A DNA stretch of 64,000 nucleotides from Tachypleus tridentatus (taxonomy: Eukaryota > Arthropoda > Merostomata > Xiphosura > Limulidae). The first letter of the stretch is position 1; every line of letters starts with the position of its first letter. The notes under the pieces are model-generated. The model saw nothing but the letters and a program-made list of their open reading frames with translations, was not told the DNA's origin and searched no databases. The position numbers were made by a program, and so were the translations under genes. This document shows positions 34,431 through 46,969 of the stretch, one piece after another. The stretch lies in NCBI RefSeq assembly GCF_004210375.1, contig NW_027467782.1, positions 24,345,276 through 24,409,275 of the forward strand. Direction: 5' to 3'.

Positions 34431-35110
34431 ATCCAAAAATAGTGAATGAGATACATTTGACATATAATGTTAAGTTAGGGTTTGGGTTCTAAACAAATTC
34501 TAATGGCAAGGTTTTCATTGAAAAGCTCAACATAATCTAGGTTTCAAATGTTCTTTTTTTTTTTTTTTATGTTTTTATAAAGGAAAGATAAGTATTCTCA
34601 ATTCTGAACATTTTATGGGAAGTTTTGGAATTGATTTCAAACATATAGACGTTAATCTCTTGGTATGCAAGTCTCATGTTCAAGAGATTTTGTGTTTTTA
34701 AACTCTCACTGTTTTTGACCAAACTACAAGTTGTTATTTATATGATACACTCTACTAAACTAGGTTATCATCTGTATCATGTATTCTGCCAACTGTAGGC
34801 TGTTATCCTTATCATGCATTGACAGAATATTGTACCAAGCTGTATGTTTTCAGGCATGTCATATATTTACAAGATATTCTGAGTTATGACTTTTGCTTGA
34901 GAAAACATATTTATGCCTATGTTAAGCTACCTGGGTTTATTCATCATAACAACCCTTTTTATAATAGGTGAAACATGCTTCTCCTAAATTAAGAGCCCTT
35001 TGTTTTTTCTGCAAATGTTTGTAGTTTATTATTTTTAAAACTGAACTTTATTAATTTAAGAATATGTAATCATTTAATTTTTTTTAATATCCATTTTCTT
35101 TATTTTTATA
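34431..35110. other. AT-rich non-coding upstream of exon 1
   Basis: No exon recognised; ends in a splice-acceptor-like tatttttatag at 35101-35111. Confidence 0.4.
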
Positions 35111-35111
35111 G

Positions 35112-35196
35112 AAATAATTACAAAATCAAATTAGTGAAACATGGAAGAGAAAAATACAGAACAACTTTCAGAGCTTTCTGGCTTCAAGATTGACAG
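35112..35196 (+). CDS. Unrecognised gene, exon with start codon
   Basis: A good acceptor (ttttatag) ends at 35111. The ATG at 35141 has a strong context (gaaacATGG). Coding runs 56 nt (MEEKNTEQLSELSGFKID plus two bases) to a consensus donor AG|GTAAGT at 35196/35197. The presence of an acceptor upstream implies at least one 5' untranslated exon. The phase (two bases) matches the next exon at 41941 exactly. I do not recognise the protein. Confidence 0.6.
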
Positions 35197-35639
35197 GTAA
35201 GTAGAAGAAAATAAGATTTTGTGTATTATATTTCAGTGTTTTTCAGGTGTGTTTTGAATAATTTTTAATAGCAGAGAAGGCTAAACTAACACCAGTGAAG
35301 ATAATTGTAAGAAATGTTGGTTACTAATTAGGATAAAACATTTACATTTTTAATGCTTAAGTGCTTCATTAAATGTTACTACAGTGATTATTGATAAATG
35401 AATATATTGTTAAAATGAATGCAAGATCTGTTGAAAGATGCTTATCAGATGATTTAATAAAGTAAAGATTTGTTTTGTAGTCAACATTCATAATGTTTAG
35501 GGACAACAAGGGACCTGTTGGTTCATCTTGGCTGTTTCATCTTCTAAACTAGACTAAAAATATTAAATAAATAATTTTATAAATAAAAATCTTAAAGCTA
35601 GGCCCTTATCATTCATGCAGTTATCAAGTTAAACTTGCT

Positions 35640-36890
35640 TAAATATACCTCTACAACATCCAACGCCCAGTCGGTCTGTTAGAAAAATAAAACATTCTTA
35701 GTGGAAGATAACTCCAACCTTGCCAAAATTCTCACCAGTAAGTATGGAAAAATGTGATGTATCATCATAATCAATTCCCTTTACAATCCTAAACACCTCA
35801 ACCAGTTCCTTTACAATCCTAAACACCTTTACCTTTACATCCTAAACACCTCAACCAGTTCCCTTTACACTCTTAAACACCTCAACCAGTTCCTTTACAA
35901 AACACCTCAACCAGTTCCTTTACAATCTTAAACACCTCAACCAGTTCCACCTTAACAAGTTCCCTTTACAATCTTAAACACCTCAACCAGTTCCAGTTCC
36001 CACCTCAACCAGTTCCTTTACACCTCAACACCTCAACCAGTTACAAATCTTAAACACCTCAACCAGTTACCTTCTCAATCTCTCTCTCTCTCATTTTTTT
36101 TTCAAGGGAAAACAATATCAAAGATCTTGATCTATACTCATATGACATGCCCTCCATTCTAGGCACTAGTGATCCTCCTTTACAACAGTTTAAAGGTGAG
36201 GAGCCCAAAGTTGAATACAGTACTCCAAATGTGGCCTACCCAGTAATCTATACAATGAAATTATAACCTCTTTTTACTTCAATATTTTGAAAACCTAAAA
36301 TCCTATTTCTCTTACCACAAACAACAATACATTGCTTTGATGGTTTAAGAGACTATTACATCAGTATCCCTCACCTTTATTACATGGTTAAGGTTATTCT
36401 AATTTGAATTATAATTCAAGTTATGATAACCCACATGCACTATCTTGCACTTATTATAATTTAAAACCAATGCCATTTATTTGTCCAATTCACTAAATTC
36501 ATTTCACATTTCAAAATCAGCAGTATTCTCTTTACAGTTAGCAATGCCAAAGATTTTAAAGTTATAAGTAAAAATAAGTAATTCAATGACCATTTCTCCA
36601 TCTATGTAATTTGATGTAAGTCAAAAAGAGCAAAGGTTCTAAGATTGAGCCCTGAGGTAACATGTTTGTGACATTAATCCAGTTTGTCTAAATTCCATTT
36701 GTAACAACCTTCTGCCTTTTTTTGTGCTGCTGCTCTCCTATCGAATTTGTGCACTTCTCCCTCACATGTATAAAGATAGTTTTTACAAGTATTTTATTTG
36801 GCATCTTGTCAGATGCTTACTAAAAATTCAGATATATCCAAATCTACATGCTTACATTCATCTACAAAAACAAATTTTTTTCAAAGAATG
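35640..36890 (-). pseudogene. CR1-like LINE relic on minus strand (RT end and C terminus)
   Basis: Minus-strand reading from 36890 downward: DLDISEFLVSI (motif A, degenerate), a GCYKWNLDKLD...VTSG (motif B region), WTNKWHWF-like, QCIVVCGKRNRILGFQNIEVKRG and YSTLGSS-type tail ending RMEGMSYEYRSRS, followed by a minisatellite (35768-36078) and TGENFGKVGVIFH-type tail. It lies in the intron of the unknown gene, in antisense. Confidence 0.7.
35768..36078. repeat. Minisatellite grown from LINE coding sequence
   Basis: About ten irregular repeats of a roughly 30-bp unit (aaacacctcaaccagttcct plus ttacaatcct). Read in reverse, the unit codes for LVEVFRIVKG, the usual C-terminal LINE motif at this place. 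It is followed by a short CT microsatellite at 36080. Confidence 0.85.
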
Positions 36891-36924
36891 TTTGAAAATA
36901 TTTAGAATTGTACTGCATAGTCAA

Positions 36925-37035
36925 TATTAAAGGAAAATCTTGTCCTAAATATCACAGACTAGTTAGTCTTACATCAGTTGTGGGAAATATTTTGGAATGT
37001 CTGATAAAAGATGGTTTGCAAAGTCATTTAACAAT
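36925..37035 (+). pseudogene. Inverted 110-bp segment of the minus-strand LINE
   Basis: On the plus strand it reads YHRLVSLTSVVGNILECLIK, the RT segment that normally lies between the fingers (37035-37200, minus) and the palm (36640-36890, minus). It sits in the right place but on the wrong strand. Confidence 0.6.
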
Positions 37036-37640
37036 TTTTATTACCTCTCTTGAAAAGAGGAAGGAAGTTAGGTAGCTTCCAATCCATTGACATCTACCCA
37101 TTATTCAAGAATTTACAAAAGAAATAGTTGCAGTGGCTTACATGGTCAATCCCTAACCTTTTTCGAAACCCTTGAGGAAATATCATATAGTCTAAAAGCC
37201 TTATCATTCATTTGTCTTATTTATTTCTTGTTAATGAGTTCAGAATTAATGCAGTTATCTTCTTTGAACTTGTTTCTATCTCTCAACTATTCAAGATGAT
37301 GAACTCTGCTCAAAAGTTGATTAATTAAAAACTAAAGGAAAAGTTGAATAACTTGGTCATCTCATAATCATCAAATACAAGCTTTCCTATATAATTCCTC
37401 AAGATAACCCATTTGTGACATTAATCCAGTTTGGCTGACCTCTATTTGTAACAACTTTCTGCTTTCTTCCATCTCGCCACTCTTCTATATAATTTGTTCA
37501 CTTATCTCACACACCTATAGAGAGAGTTTTCCCAACCATTTTATGTGGCATTTTGTCAAATGCTTTCTGAAAATCCAGATATAACAAATCTACACTCTTT
37601 CCTCAAGAGGTGATTCAAAACTTTGTCCCAGCAGGCCATT
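37036..37640 (-). pseudogene. LINE RT relics, minus strand
   Basis: 37036-37200 codes in reverse for MSMDWKLPNFLPLFKRGN (RT fingers). 37385-37610 codes for YLDFQKAFDKVPHK-like and WRDGRKQKVVTNRG plus VTNG (motifs A and B). The order is not that of one intact element, so at least two pieces are present. Confidence 0.7.
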
Positions 37641-40600
37641 GAAGCTGTGATTATCTTTCTCTTGTTTATTTATTCCAAATTGTGTGTTGTTTCCAAGAGA
37701 ACCAGATACTGGCAGCCTATCATAAATTTGTCCTGCCTCAAACAATTTCTCCATCTCCCAGGTTTTACTATGGATTCATTTGTAACCCTCAGGTGGGCGT
37801 TTTCTTCAGGTTTATGGGCGATCAAGATGGACATTGTGAATGCTTACTTACATATTCCAGTTGGTTGGCAATTGCAACCATATCTTTGGGGTGAGATATT
37901 AGTTTTGTATCTAACTTTTGGGTTTGCAACAGTCTCATATGTTTTTGTCAGGTGGTGTGAGCTTTTGCTCATCATCTCCATGTTTCGGGATGTGTTTTTA
38001 TTATTATATGGATAACTGGTTGCTGTTTGCTTGTTTCAAACAGGAGTTTGCCCATCATACCCTTCAGCTGTTCTGGGAGGCAGCTCTAGTGAGTTGGTTA
38101 ATCAAATTGGAGAAGTCTCTCTTTCAACCTACCCAGTATCTGATATATTTGGGTGTTTTTTCAACACACATCCCAGTCCGACTTTGACTTTATTTAATGG
38201 AGCTATCAATTTACCATGTTCTTATTGCTCCATTTTTTACAGCTTTTAAGGATCTATCTTTGGGGATGTGGTCTTGCATGGGCTCATATTACCTTTTCTT
38301 ATACCATAGTCAGTAATCTGTACTGATGGTTTGACAGGACCCACACTTTGGAAGGTATCCAGGCTTTCTCCTCCTCGTTTGGGGTTACATTTTTTCCTGG
38401 ATGTTTCCTTTTGGGAATGGAGGTGTAGGTCAATCAGCATGAACCTTCTGGGGGTTGGTTTGTGGCCAAGAAGCTTTATTGTGTCAATACTCTGAAGCAT
38501 CCAGCTGTACATTGATCATTTTCTCCATCTTGCCAGCCATCATCTGGTAATAATTCATGCTGACAATTCCACGGTTGTTGCTTATCTCAATCATCAAAAT
38601 GACACCTATTCTTGATCTATTTATTTTCATATGTTAGGTCTTTTCTGGACCCATACTCAAGATATCTTTATCATTGCCTCTCATGTTCCAGGTGATTTCA
38701 ATCGTTTTGTGGGTCATCATCCTTTTTCAGATAAAACCTCTTCAGTGGAGCAGCCTCTTTGTTTTTTGTTTTATGTTAACCTTCCCTTCATTGAAAGTTT
38801 ATCACTGTAAAAGAAATGTTTTCCTGGTGAGGAGTTTTCACCTAATTGTATTACTGTTCCTCATATTTATAAGTCTCTTCCTTGGCTTTTCAATTGGGGA
38901 TCCTCTGTCTCTTCAATTTTTGGTTATTGAGCAGCTTTATCTCACACCTTTTGTTTTTCTAAATACTGTAGTATTTACTTCTACACTCTCCCTGTTGATA
39001 TATTCATTTTGGATTCATCATATTTTATGATGGGCTGTCCTTCTGGACTGGGATATTAATGTGATTCTTTATTTTGTCACTTTGCCACCATTCAAACCAC
39101 TTTTAACTTTTCCCTTGAGACTTATTTCCTTCTACAATTAGCCTTTGGGGATCAGTAATCTTATTTATTAGCCATTTGTAAAAACTACACTGACAAACAC
39201 AACACCAACATCATTTATAAAATACAATGTGATAACTGCCACAACTTCTATGTTGGAGAAACAAGTAGATAAATGGAAACCAGATTCAAAGAACACAAAA
39301 AGTCACCTTCACATCTTTTTTGAACACTGCAAGTCAAATGCAACATAATCATAGAAAACACCCAAATATTAAATAAAGAAACAAACATAGACTAATGCAA
39401 AATTAAAGAAGCTCTACTTGTACAACAAGTCAAGCCCAAAATAAACCAATACAAAGGAACACATTTATACCTATATTAATAAATATATCCAACATCTAAG
39501 CACACCCTCTACATTCCTTCACTGAGTTACACAACCCGCTTCAAACATGTGGTCAGCTATCGGTCAGTTACCTCTTTCTTTCTTTGTGAATCTGATGATG
39601 ACCGAATAAGGTCGAAACGTTGTTCGCTCCTCTACGTAAAAAATTTTCTCAACCCAAACGAGTCGTTTTACATATATATTTTCTCTACAAGTGGGTTTTC
39701 TGCAGTTATGTGCAGTGAGATCCTTGAGGGTTTTTTTTTTTTTTTTTTCCCACACGGAAGCATTTAGAGGTGTTAGACAATGGCTTTTTTATTCATTAGA
39801 ACTCTTCAGTTTCTTGGGATGCATCCCCAATTATCTTGGTGTAGTGGGCACATACATTGATCTATACTGCTTATTCTGGCTTTTCTTTGTCACATTTTTT
39901 GACCATTGGGTATTTGTTGAATTGCCCCCTGGGGGACATTGTGTAGGCTGGTATGTAGATGCCACCAAATACTACTATCTCACATTATTTGGATGATCCT
40001 GTTCTGTGACAAGTGTTCCTCAGTCAAGTGTGCTGTTTCTAAGCTAATTCCACCATAGCAAGCACTAACACAAATTACTTTGTCTAGATTGTAGCAGCCT
40101 CTGTAGAAATACCATAAGACCATTTAAAAACTGACTGTATGATATTATTGTATTATGCTGAACTGTCATGAGTAAAGCATAAGAGGATCTTGCCTGTCAT
40201 AGTTGATTTTTGGATTGAATAAACTAGGGTTGGTTTGTTTTTAAAAATTTAGAACACTTGGCTCCATATTGCATTGTTTCCAGAGCACTGTTTTTAAGGG
40301 CTCCCAGATTCTACTAGTGGAGCTAGGGAATCCTTATCATACCTAGTTTTCAGTCATTGGGATGGTTATTGGACAGAGGCTTTCTTCCAGAGTGTTTGAG
40401 TGAATCCCCCCACTCTATGGAAAAGAGGGTGAAGTTTAAAAGCCCTCTTACCCAGGTTCCTGGAAGTATTTTCCTAGATGTCAATAAGAGAGGCACCAGC
40501 CTATGTGGGAGCCTACTTTAGTATTGATTAAAATTTAGTACCTGGCTATCAGGTTGGGTTGAGCATGACTTTTTGTCTTGATCAATATTGGTTTAGTACT

Positions 40601-41560
40601 TTGTTCATGGAAGAGGGACTATTATTTCCTTGTAATTCCCTTTGCAATGTGGTCCCATCTTAGGTCCTTGTTTGATCAGTTTGTTCCATGACGTCCTTCC
40701 CATAATTCCAAGAGTAAGTGGAATTTACTTCGCTCACATGGTTGTGGAGTGAGGATGAGTGTTCCTGATTCCAGACCTTATGAGTTCTGTTGTCTTAGGT
40801 TGAGTAAATCATACAAGGTTGCTTCATTTCAAACCTGGAGTGTTTTGAAATTCTTTAGGTTTTGCAGAAGGTTTGTCCACTTCATGCTTTGATTGTGATA
40901 GGTTGGAACATAGCATTCTATGGCTGCAGGTTAGAAACCATTCATAAATGTGTGTGTGCATGCATATGTATATAAATATCTACTATCTGGTTGAGCCCTG
41001 GCTAGTAGTGATGAAAAAACATAAAATTCGACCCACAGTAAATGAGTTAAGTTCTGGGTGAAGAACATACTTGTTCTGGATGTAGTATGGTTTTTCCACT
41101 TTGGTGTCAATGCTCTGTTAATACATACATGATCTATGCAGAAGCTTTCTGTATGGATAATGCCCTCACTGGCATGTCCATCTTATTAGTGTGGGATTCC
41201 AGTTGTAATCTGAGAAGTGGTATGTGTTGAAAGTTAATTTCTCAAATTGAAAATGTAAATTCAATAATAGTTAACTGTACTCTCACTTCTTCTGCCCTTC
41301 CTCCCCCACTAAGAGCTGGTGTTTGAGACGGCATATTGGGCCAGTCTTGAAAAGGTAATAACATTATTGGAAGAAGTTGGTTATGATAGTGGGTGAATTG
41401 ACACTGGTAGAAATTGACATGAGACAGATATCACCAAGTGGATTTAAATGGGAAGTGAAGAACGGAGCAAGCAACAAATAGCTGTAGTGTGAGTTTAGAT
41501 AAGTAGTATTGGAAATACATTTTCAGTTTAAGGAAATATAAACTTAAGCTTTGATTACAA
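37641..41560 (+). mobile_element. DIRS-like retrotransposon, decayed
   Basis: RT: RYWQPIINLSCLKQFLHLPGF, TMDSFVTLRWAF, IKMDIVNAYLHIPV (catalytic Asp), and YYMDNWLL (motif C as YMDN). RNase H-like: IHADNSTVVAYLNHQ near 38555, in a shifted frame. Start of tyrosine recombinase: SLETYFLLQLAFGDQ near 39110, where the expected catalytic Arg (ASGxR) appears lost. A Penelope fragment follows. The 3' end (ACATTTTCAGTTTAAGGAAA at about 41517) resembles that of the second DIRS copy at 61570. The stretch 40000-41400 is assigned by position only. Confidence 0.65.
39175..39735 (+). mobile_element. Penelope fragment inserted in DIRS element
   Basis: Encodes GIY-YIG (YKIQCDNCHNFYVGETSR, stop after R, then METRFKEHKKSPSH) and the tail VQQVKPKINQYKGTHLYLY and VVSYRSVTSFFL. 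Then follows a pseudo-LTR with the core CTGATGA...GGTCGAAAC (39589-39616) and end sequence acaagtgggttttctgcag. The T run at 39729-39748 marks the right end. Only the 3' portion is present. Confidence 0.8.
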
Positions 41561-41940
41561 CTCTGAACCATATGCAGAAAATAATCTAAAAATGTTGCCT
41601 GGAGCCATGGGATTAACCAATTGAAGTTACCTATCAAATACACCAGCCCAACTTAAGTAAAACCTCTCAGTTAAATCATCATATTAAGAGAAACAGAATC
41701 ATGAAACCTAATCTTTAATAAATTAACTTTATCAAATAGATACTTGCAGTGAGTTTATGATTGTACATATAATGTATCTATGTGGATTTTGTACTGATAA
41801 TTTGTTTAGCAAAACTAAATCCAACACAGTTATAGGTTCAACATCAGATCTTGAGATTTTTTTATTTCTTGTGTATATTCATCATAAACATTGCTGAATA
41901 TATCTTGTTTAATATCTAGACATATTTTTTATATTTTTAG

Positions 41941-42035
41941 TTCAAAAGGAGAAGATAGCACAGGTGTGCAGGTTGTAAAATATCGAAAGATGTTGAATAA
42001 ATTAATAGTAACAATATTTACTGACATCAAGAAAG
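41941..42035 (+). CDS. Unrecognised gene, internal exon
   Basis: Acceptor tttttag ends at 41940 and the donor AAAG|GTAAGA follows 42035. The 95 nt read in the phase left by the first exon, with no stop: SKGEDSTGVQVVKYRKMLNK, then LIVTIFTDIKK and one base. A lysine-rich amphipathic stretch follows VVKYRKM. No known domain recognised. Intron 1 (35197-41940) holds LINE and DIRS relics. Confidence 0.65.
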
Positions 42036-45000
42036 GTAAGACTTTAAAATAACCATACATATATTAATATATAATATTATGTGTTTAAAATGGAATTTTA
42101 TTGTACAAAGTAACATTTTTATAATTAAGTACTTCAATTGGTAGTTGTAGAATAATTCCATGTAAATAGAAACAATATTGACACACCAACATTACTGATT
42201 TGTCTTAAAAGCCAGCTGTATTTGGAGGAAAAATTTCACGAATGTGAATTTAATGTTCTTGATTAGACACATGGTATTTTGCATAAGATATTATAAAGTT
42301 GTTCAATTTAATTAATTCATGTAGGAGTTTAATATAAAATATTGCTTCATTGATGTCAGTACAGAATTGTGGTAGTAAATGTAATGATCATTGTTGTGAG
42401 ATCTGGTAATTTGTCTAGTCAAGGAAGAAAGAAGTTTTAACTCATTCTTTTTAAATAAATTTCAAACAATAAAAATAGATTGAATTGTTAAATTGTCTTC
42501 AAAGAGCTTTTTGTTCATGAGTATGGAGATTCAGCATTACAAAGTGGAAATGTTCAGGTACACTCTGGCTGTCACAAGAAGTTGAAAAGTTTCACTGCCA
42601 TTGCAATTTTCCACACAATTACACCACTTCTAGTATATGTACTGTCAGAAAAACACATCTAAGGCAATTATCTCTCTTTATGTGTTTCATAATTTTATTC
42701 TAACATTAATATAAGACAGATAAAATGTTGCACATCAGACTGTGTCATCTGTTTCAAGTCATTTCTCGTCCAGAATTGTGTTTTAAGCATAAAGTTTTTG
42801 TATTTTTTTATTTGTATAAACAGTTTTCGATGGGTAACTGTTTGTTGTAATGCCTTTTTGCATGGTATAGTTGGACATAATGAAATTTTAGCTTTTGTTG
42901 AAGAACTTGACAGTTGTATACAGTCTGTATTAATTTACCTGCTTGTTTGTTTGTCTTATCTTTCAGCCAGTGGTGGAAATTTTTTTTTTTACAAATTTTC
43001 ATAATCTCAGGTGATAGGTGTCTGTGGAAACCCAAAGAAAATGGTTTCTGAGTGTGATGATTCTTATAAGTCAGCACCTACTACCATGCAGTGTTGAATG
43101 TCATATCAGAAAGATTTTTATTCTTGTTTCCTGAAGATTTTTCTTCAAGAATGATCCTGATACGACATTTATAGGGATAAGCAATTGCCTGCAATTCACA
43201 TTTGTTTTACAGTTGTAGATAAATAGTTTCTCAAATGTATGTGTATATGTTTATGGAGACCTTTATGAAGTGATTACTTAGTACATAAAGTTGTCACAAT
43301 TATGTAAAGTTCATATCATCCAACCCACTTGAACTATATATATTTTTCCACATTTTTAATATATTTGTTAAAGAAGAATATACAAGATACTTAGAAGCTG
43401 ATTAATAGCTGTCTTGATACTTTTTTACCCTGAAACAAATTCAAGTATGAATGTTGCTTTTGACATGTGACAGCTTTTACCACAACTGATGTAATCAGAC
43501 TTAACTATTCATTTACTATTTTGTTTTTCATTTCTACTTTTTCTTTCTTCTTAGTGAACAGAATCAACTTTAAGTTTAGAATAATAGTGCTTATAACATT
43601 TAGAGGTTTTACTAAACTTTAAAATAAAAAAGTTATGGTTATAAAACCATCCTAGACTTAACAGTGTACTTTTGTATTTAGAAACATGTTGTATATTCAC
43701 AATTACAGCCACTTGTGTGTTGATTTAAAGCTTCTAAAATTGTAAAAAAGGATTTTATTATGCCTATTTTATTAGGTTGTTTTAGCATTTAGTTTCAGTG
43801 GTATGAATTCATATGCATCATAATTTGGCTATTATTAATTACTTTGATTGGATCTGTCAAGATTTTAAAGTATATTCATAAATCTAATTATGTTTTTCAA
43901 ACTCTGACATTAGATACAAAACATTTGAAATGTGTAATACACAATTTAAAACTAGGCTTTTGGATAGTATGACAATTTTGAGATCAGTTACAAGTTAGTT
44001 TTGATATAGGTGTGTAGGAACAAATTAAGAAGAATGTTCAAGTCTGTCTTTTATCTGAGTTTCAGGGTCAATCAAACCTGAATAGTGAAATATTATATTC
44101 ATACTTAATATTTCAGATTTGTTTTCAAGAACAGTAGGAAACATATAGATGTATTGCAATCAGTTGAACTCTCAGTTTTGCATGTCTTTTGAAAATCTTT
44201 TTATCTTGTAAGATGGTGCCCCTGAGAGTACATCATAAATATTTTGTACAGTTTTCGTCTTCAACATAGATGCAGCTCTCGAAGAAACTTACTTGTAGGT
44301 GTTTTGCATTTTATGCAACCTAGTACATTGTTTAGGGACCAACTATTGAGTTCAGAGGACTTCAGTGAAATCCACCATACTTCCAGTGCTTGTTGTTGTA
44401 TTCTTTATGATCACTTAACACTGATGTATTTCAATAGTCTTATTACATGTCATTTGATATTTTCCATTTTCTGCTTTCTCACATCAGGTGATACGAGAGT
44501 TCTAGCTTAAAAGTTATGATAGAGGGCATTTCTTATATATATATGTTTAAATTTTTAATACAAATTGAAATTCAGATAAATTCTTACCTCTATCAGAGCC
44601 TCCTCCTGTGTGAAAGATTTGTACCACATCCCTTGTACACAGGAAATATCTGTCATACTATTCTTTCCTGGATCTCAATTCTCTCATACATGCTTTCACA
44701 CTAGAGCTGAGTGATTACTTGTATTTGATAATTAATCAATCGAGAGCTTCATTAATCAGTTACATTTAAAACATTTTTGGCAGTAGTGGAACAGAAAAAA
44801 ATGTTTTGTTGTGGGATCTGAGAGCCAGATTTTGTGACAATATTTTGATTACTTGAATAGGTAAAATAACTGGAAACAATAATTTTAATTAGATTATTAT
44901 TTTCCTGATAACTGATATAATTGAAATTTCTATTAATTGATTGGTGGAATAATAAAACATGGTAATTATTGGAAACAGTAATATTGAATTTCACTTGTTA

Positions 45001-45670
45001 ATCAGTAGAGGATTATGAGAAAAAGGTCAAGAAACATAAATAGGTCAGTAACTTTGTAGTTCATCAGGAGACTAGTTAAAATGTTTTGCAGAAGTATTTA
45101 TTTAAAGACTATTTTCAAATTATGTTAACTTTATAAGTTCCTTTGTAAGTTGTTTTGTTGAATGTTATTTCTTCATACATCTTGAAAAAATAGTACCTTC
45201 TCAAAATTTTATTATTCTTACTACATAAAAAGTGAGATTTAAAACTGTTAGAAATAGTAGCTCATTGACAGTTTAGTTATATATTAGATTTTTTTTTATT
45301 GTGATTTCCATCAGGATAAATTTTATGACAACTGCCTATATTACTTCAGTTCTGAAGGGCACATTTTAAATTAATTTGTTTTCAGTCATTCTATTAAAAT
45401 GTTTGAAGTTATTTTTATCAGAAGTATTTTAACTATTTTTACACCTCCAGTGTCATAATAAACTATAAATTTCAATTAAGAAGCACATAATATGAAGAAC
45501 TTATTACATGTTTGTGTAATTTTTCAACTTTTACAGCTTGGAAGTTCTAAACCTGTTAAGATTGCTTTGTCAGAATACACTCTGTGTGGGTGAAGCAGAA
45601 AAAACTTTGGTAAACAAATATGTTAATTTTTTTGTATCTCTGTGGATCAGTTGTATATTTTAATTTACAG
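42036..45670. other. Intron 2, AT-rich
   Basis: Few recognisable repeats; no coding sequence supported. Unlike intron 1 it seems free of large retrotransposons. Confidence 0.5.
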
Positions 45671-45871
45671 TTGCCGAAGATCTGGAAAAGCAAGCTCCAG
45701 TGTCTCCAACTCTTTTAACATGTGTTGATAATTGTAGAGAAGAATTTCCTCACATTTTTGTCATGGAAAGACTGAGAAATAAATACCAGGATTGTATGGA
45801 AACTGATGTTGGAGATATAAACCTGAATGTGACAGCTCTTTCTAGTGATAATCAAAGTATTCTAGCTTCAG
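45671..45871 (+). CDS. Unrecognised gene, third exon
   Basis: Acceptor tttacag ends at 45670 and the donor TCAG|GTAGGT follows 45871. The 201 nt continue the frame of exon 2 with no stop: VAEDLEKQAPVSPTLLTCVD, NCREEFPHIFVMERLRNKYQ, then DCMETDVGDINLNV. With exons 1 and 2 this gives 117 residues plus one base. The protein is hydrophilic with no signal peptide or membrane segment. A kinetochore- or coiled-coil-type protein is a guess I cannot support. Confidence 0.7.
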
Positions 45872-46960
45872 GTAGGTTGTTCACTTGGAAAGCACTCTTA
45901 AGATATGCTTTAGAAATTATTCTTTGATTGAATATATTGAAGTAACTTAATGGTTTCATTGCAGTTAGTCTCCTGTATATATATCCTGATATTTTCAGTA
46001 TTAATCGTATCCATCTCTGAATATCTTATGTTTTTACAAGGATAAATTAATCTCATGTTTTGAAATTTCTGTGATAATTAATCCAAAATTTCATACAAAA
46101 TAAAATTTTAAATGACATAATATGGTTTCAAGTATATTTGTCTGGATAGAATAACTGAAAATAATTCCATATTACTTACCATTAGTTTTGTATTGACCTC
46201 CTCCATCAAATTTGTGATGTTCAATTATATTTGTTAAAATTCCTGCATTCACTAACACAGTTTGTCAGAATATAAGTAACAAACCAGTAAACTTTGTTAC
46301 TTGTTTTTAGTTATTAACTGAAATAGTTGAAAAACTGTATTTTTCAAGTTCATTGCACAAAAATGCAAAATTGTCTTTTTTTGCCACTGATTTCTAATAA
46401 AGCTTCCTTTCTTTATATGTAAAGTTTTAAAACTTCACTGCTGCATTATGGACATCTTGAAGCTTTGCAGGGTTAGTTCCTTAAAATAATAGAAGTTTTT
46501 AGTAGTTTTGTATGAGATAGAAAATGTGTGTGGGCTGCTCTGCATTATTATTTATTTTATTAAAGTAATTCTTTTTGCAGTTTATGTTTTGTATATAAGA
46601 ACTCATTCTGTTGTAACTTGAGACAAGCTTTGACCAGAAGCTTTGTACGAAGTGGATTAGGTGAAGGTACAGATAATGATGGAGTTTATTTCTTTTAAAC
46701 ACCATTTCATAAAGTAGTAAAAGAAGGGAGAGAGAAGTTTTATTTGTTAAATAGAATAAAATACCTTTTATTAACATTTCTATAGAATCTACCTATGACC
46801 TTGCATTAGTAAAGATTTATATCTCATAAAAATCACACTCATTTGAAACAAATATTTTATCACACTTATAATAGTGATGGGTCCTATTTGAAATATAAAT
46901 TTTATTTCTTTGGTCAGTTTATGATTTACAATACAATAACAACCACCGCGTAACATAACT
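45872..46960. other. Intron sequence, AT-rich
   Basis: No gene seen; presumed intron 3 of the unknown gene. Confidence 0.4.
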
Positions 46961-46969
46961 ATTTACTAG

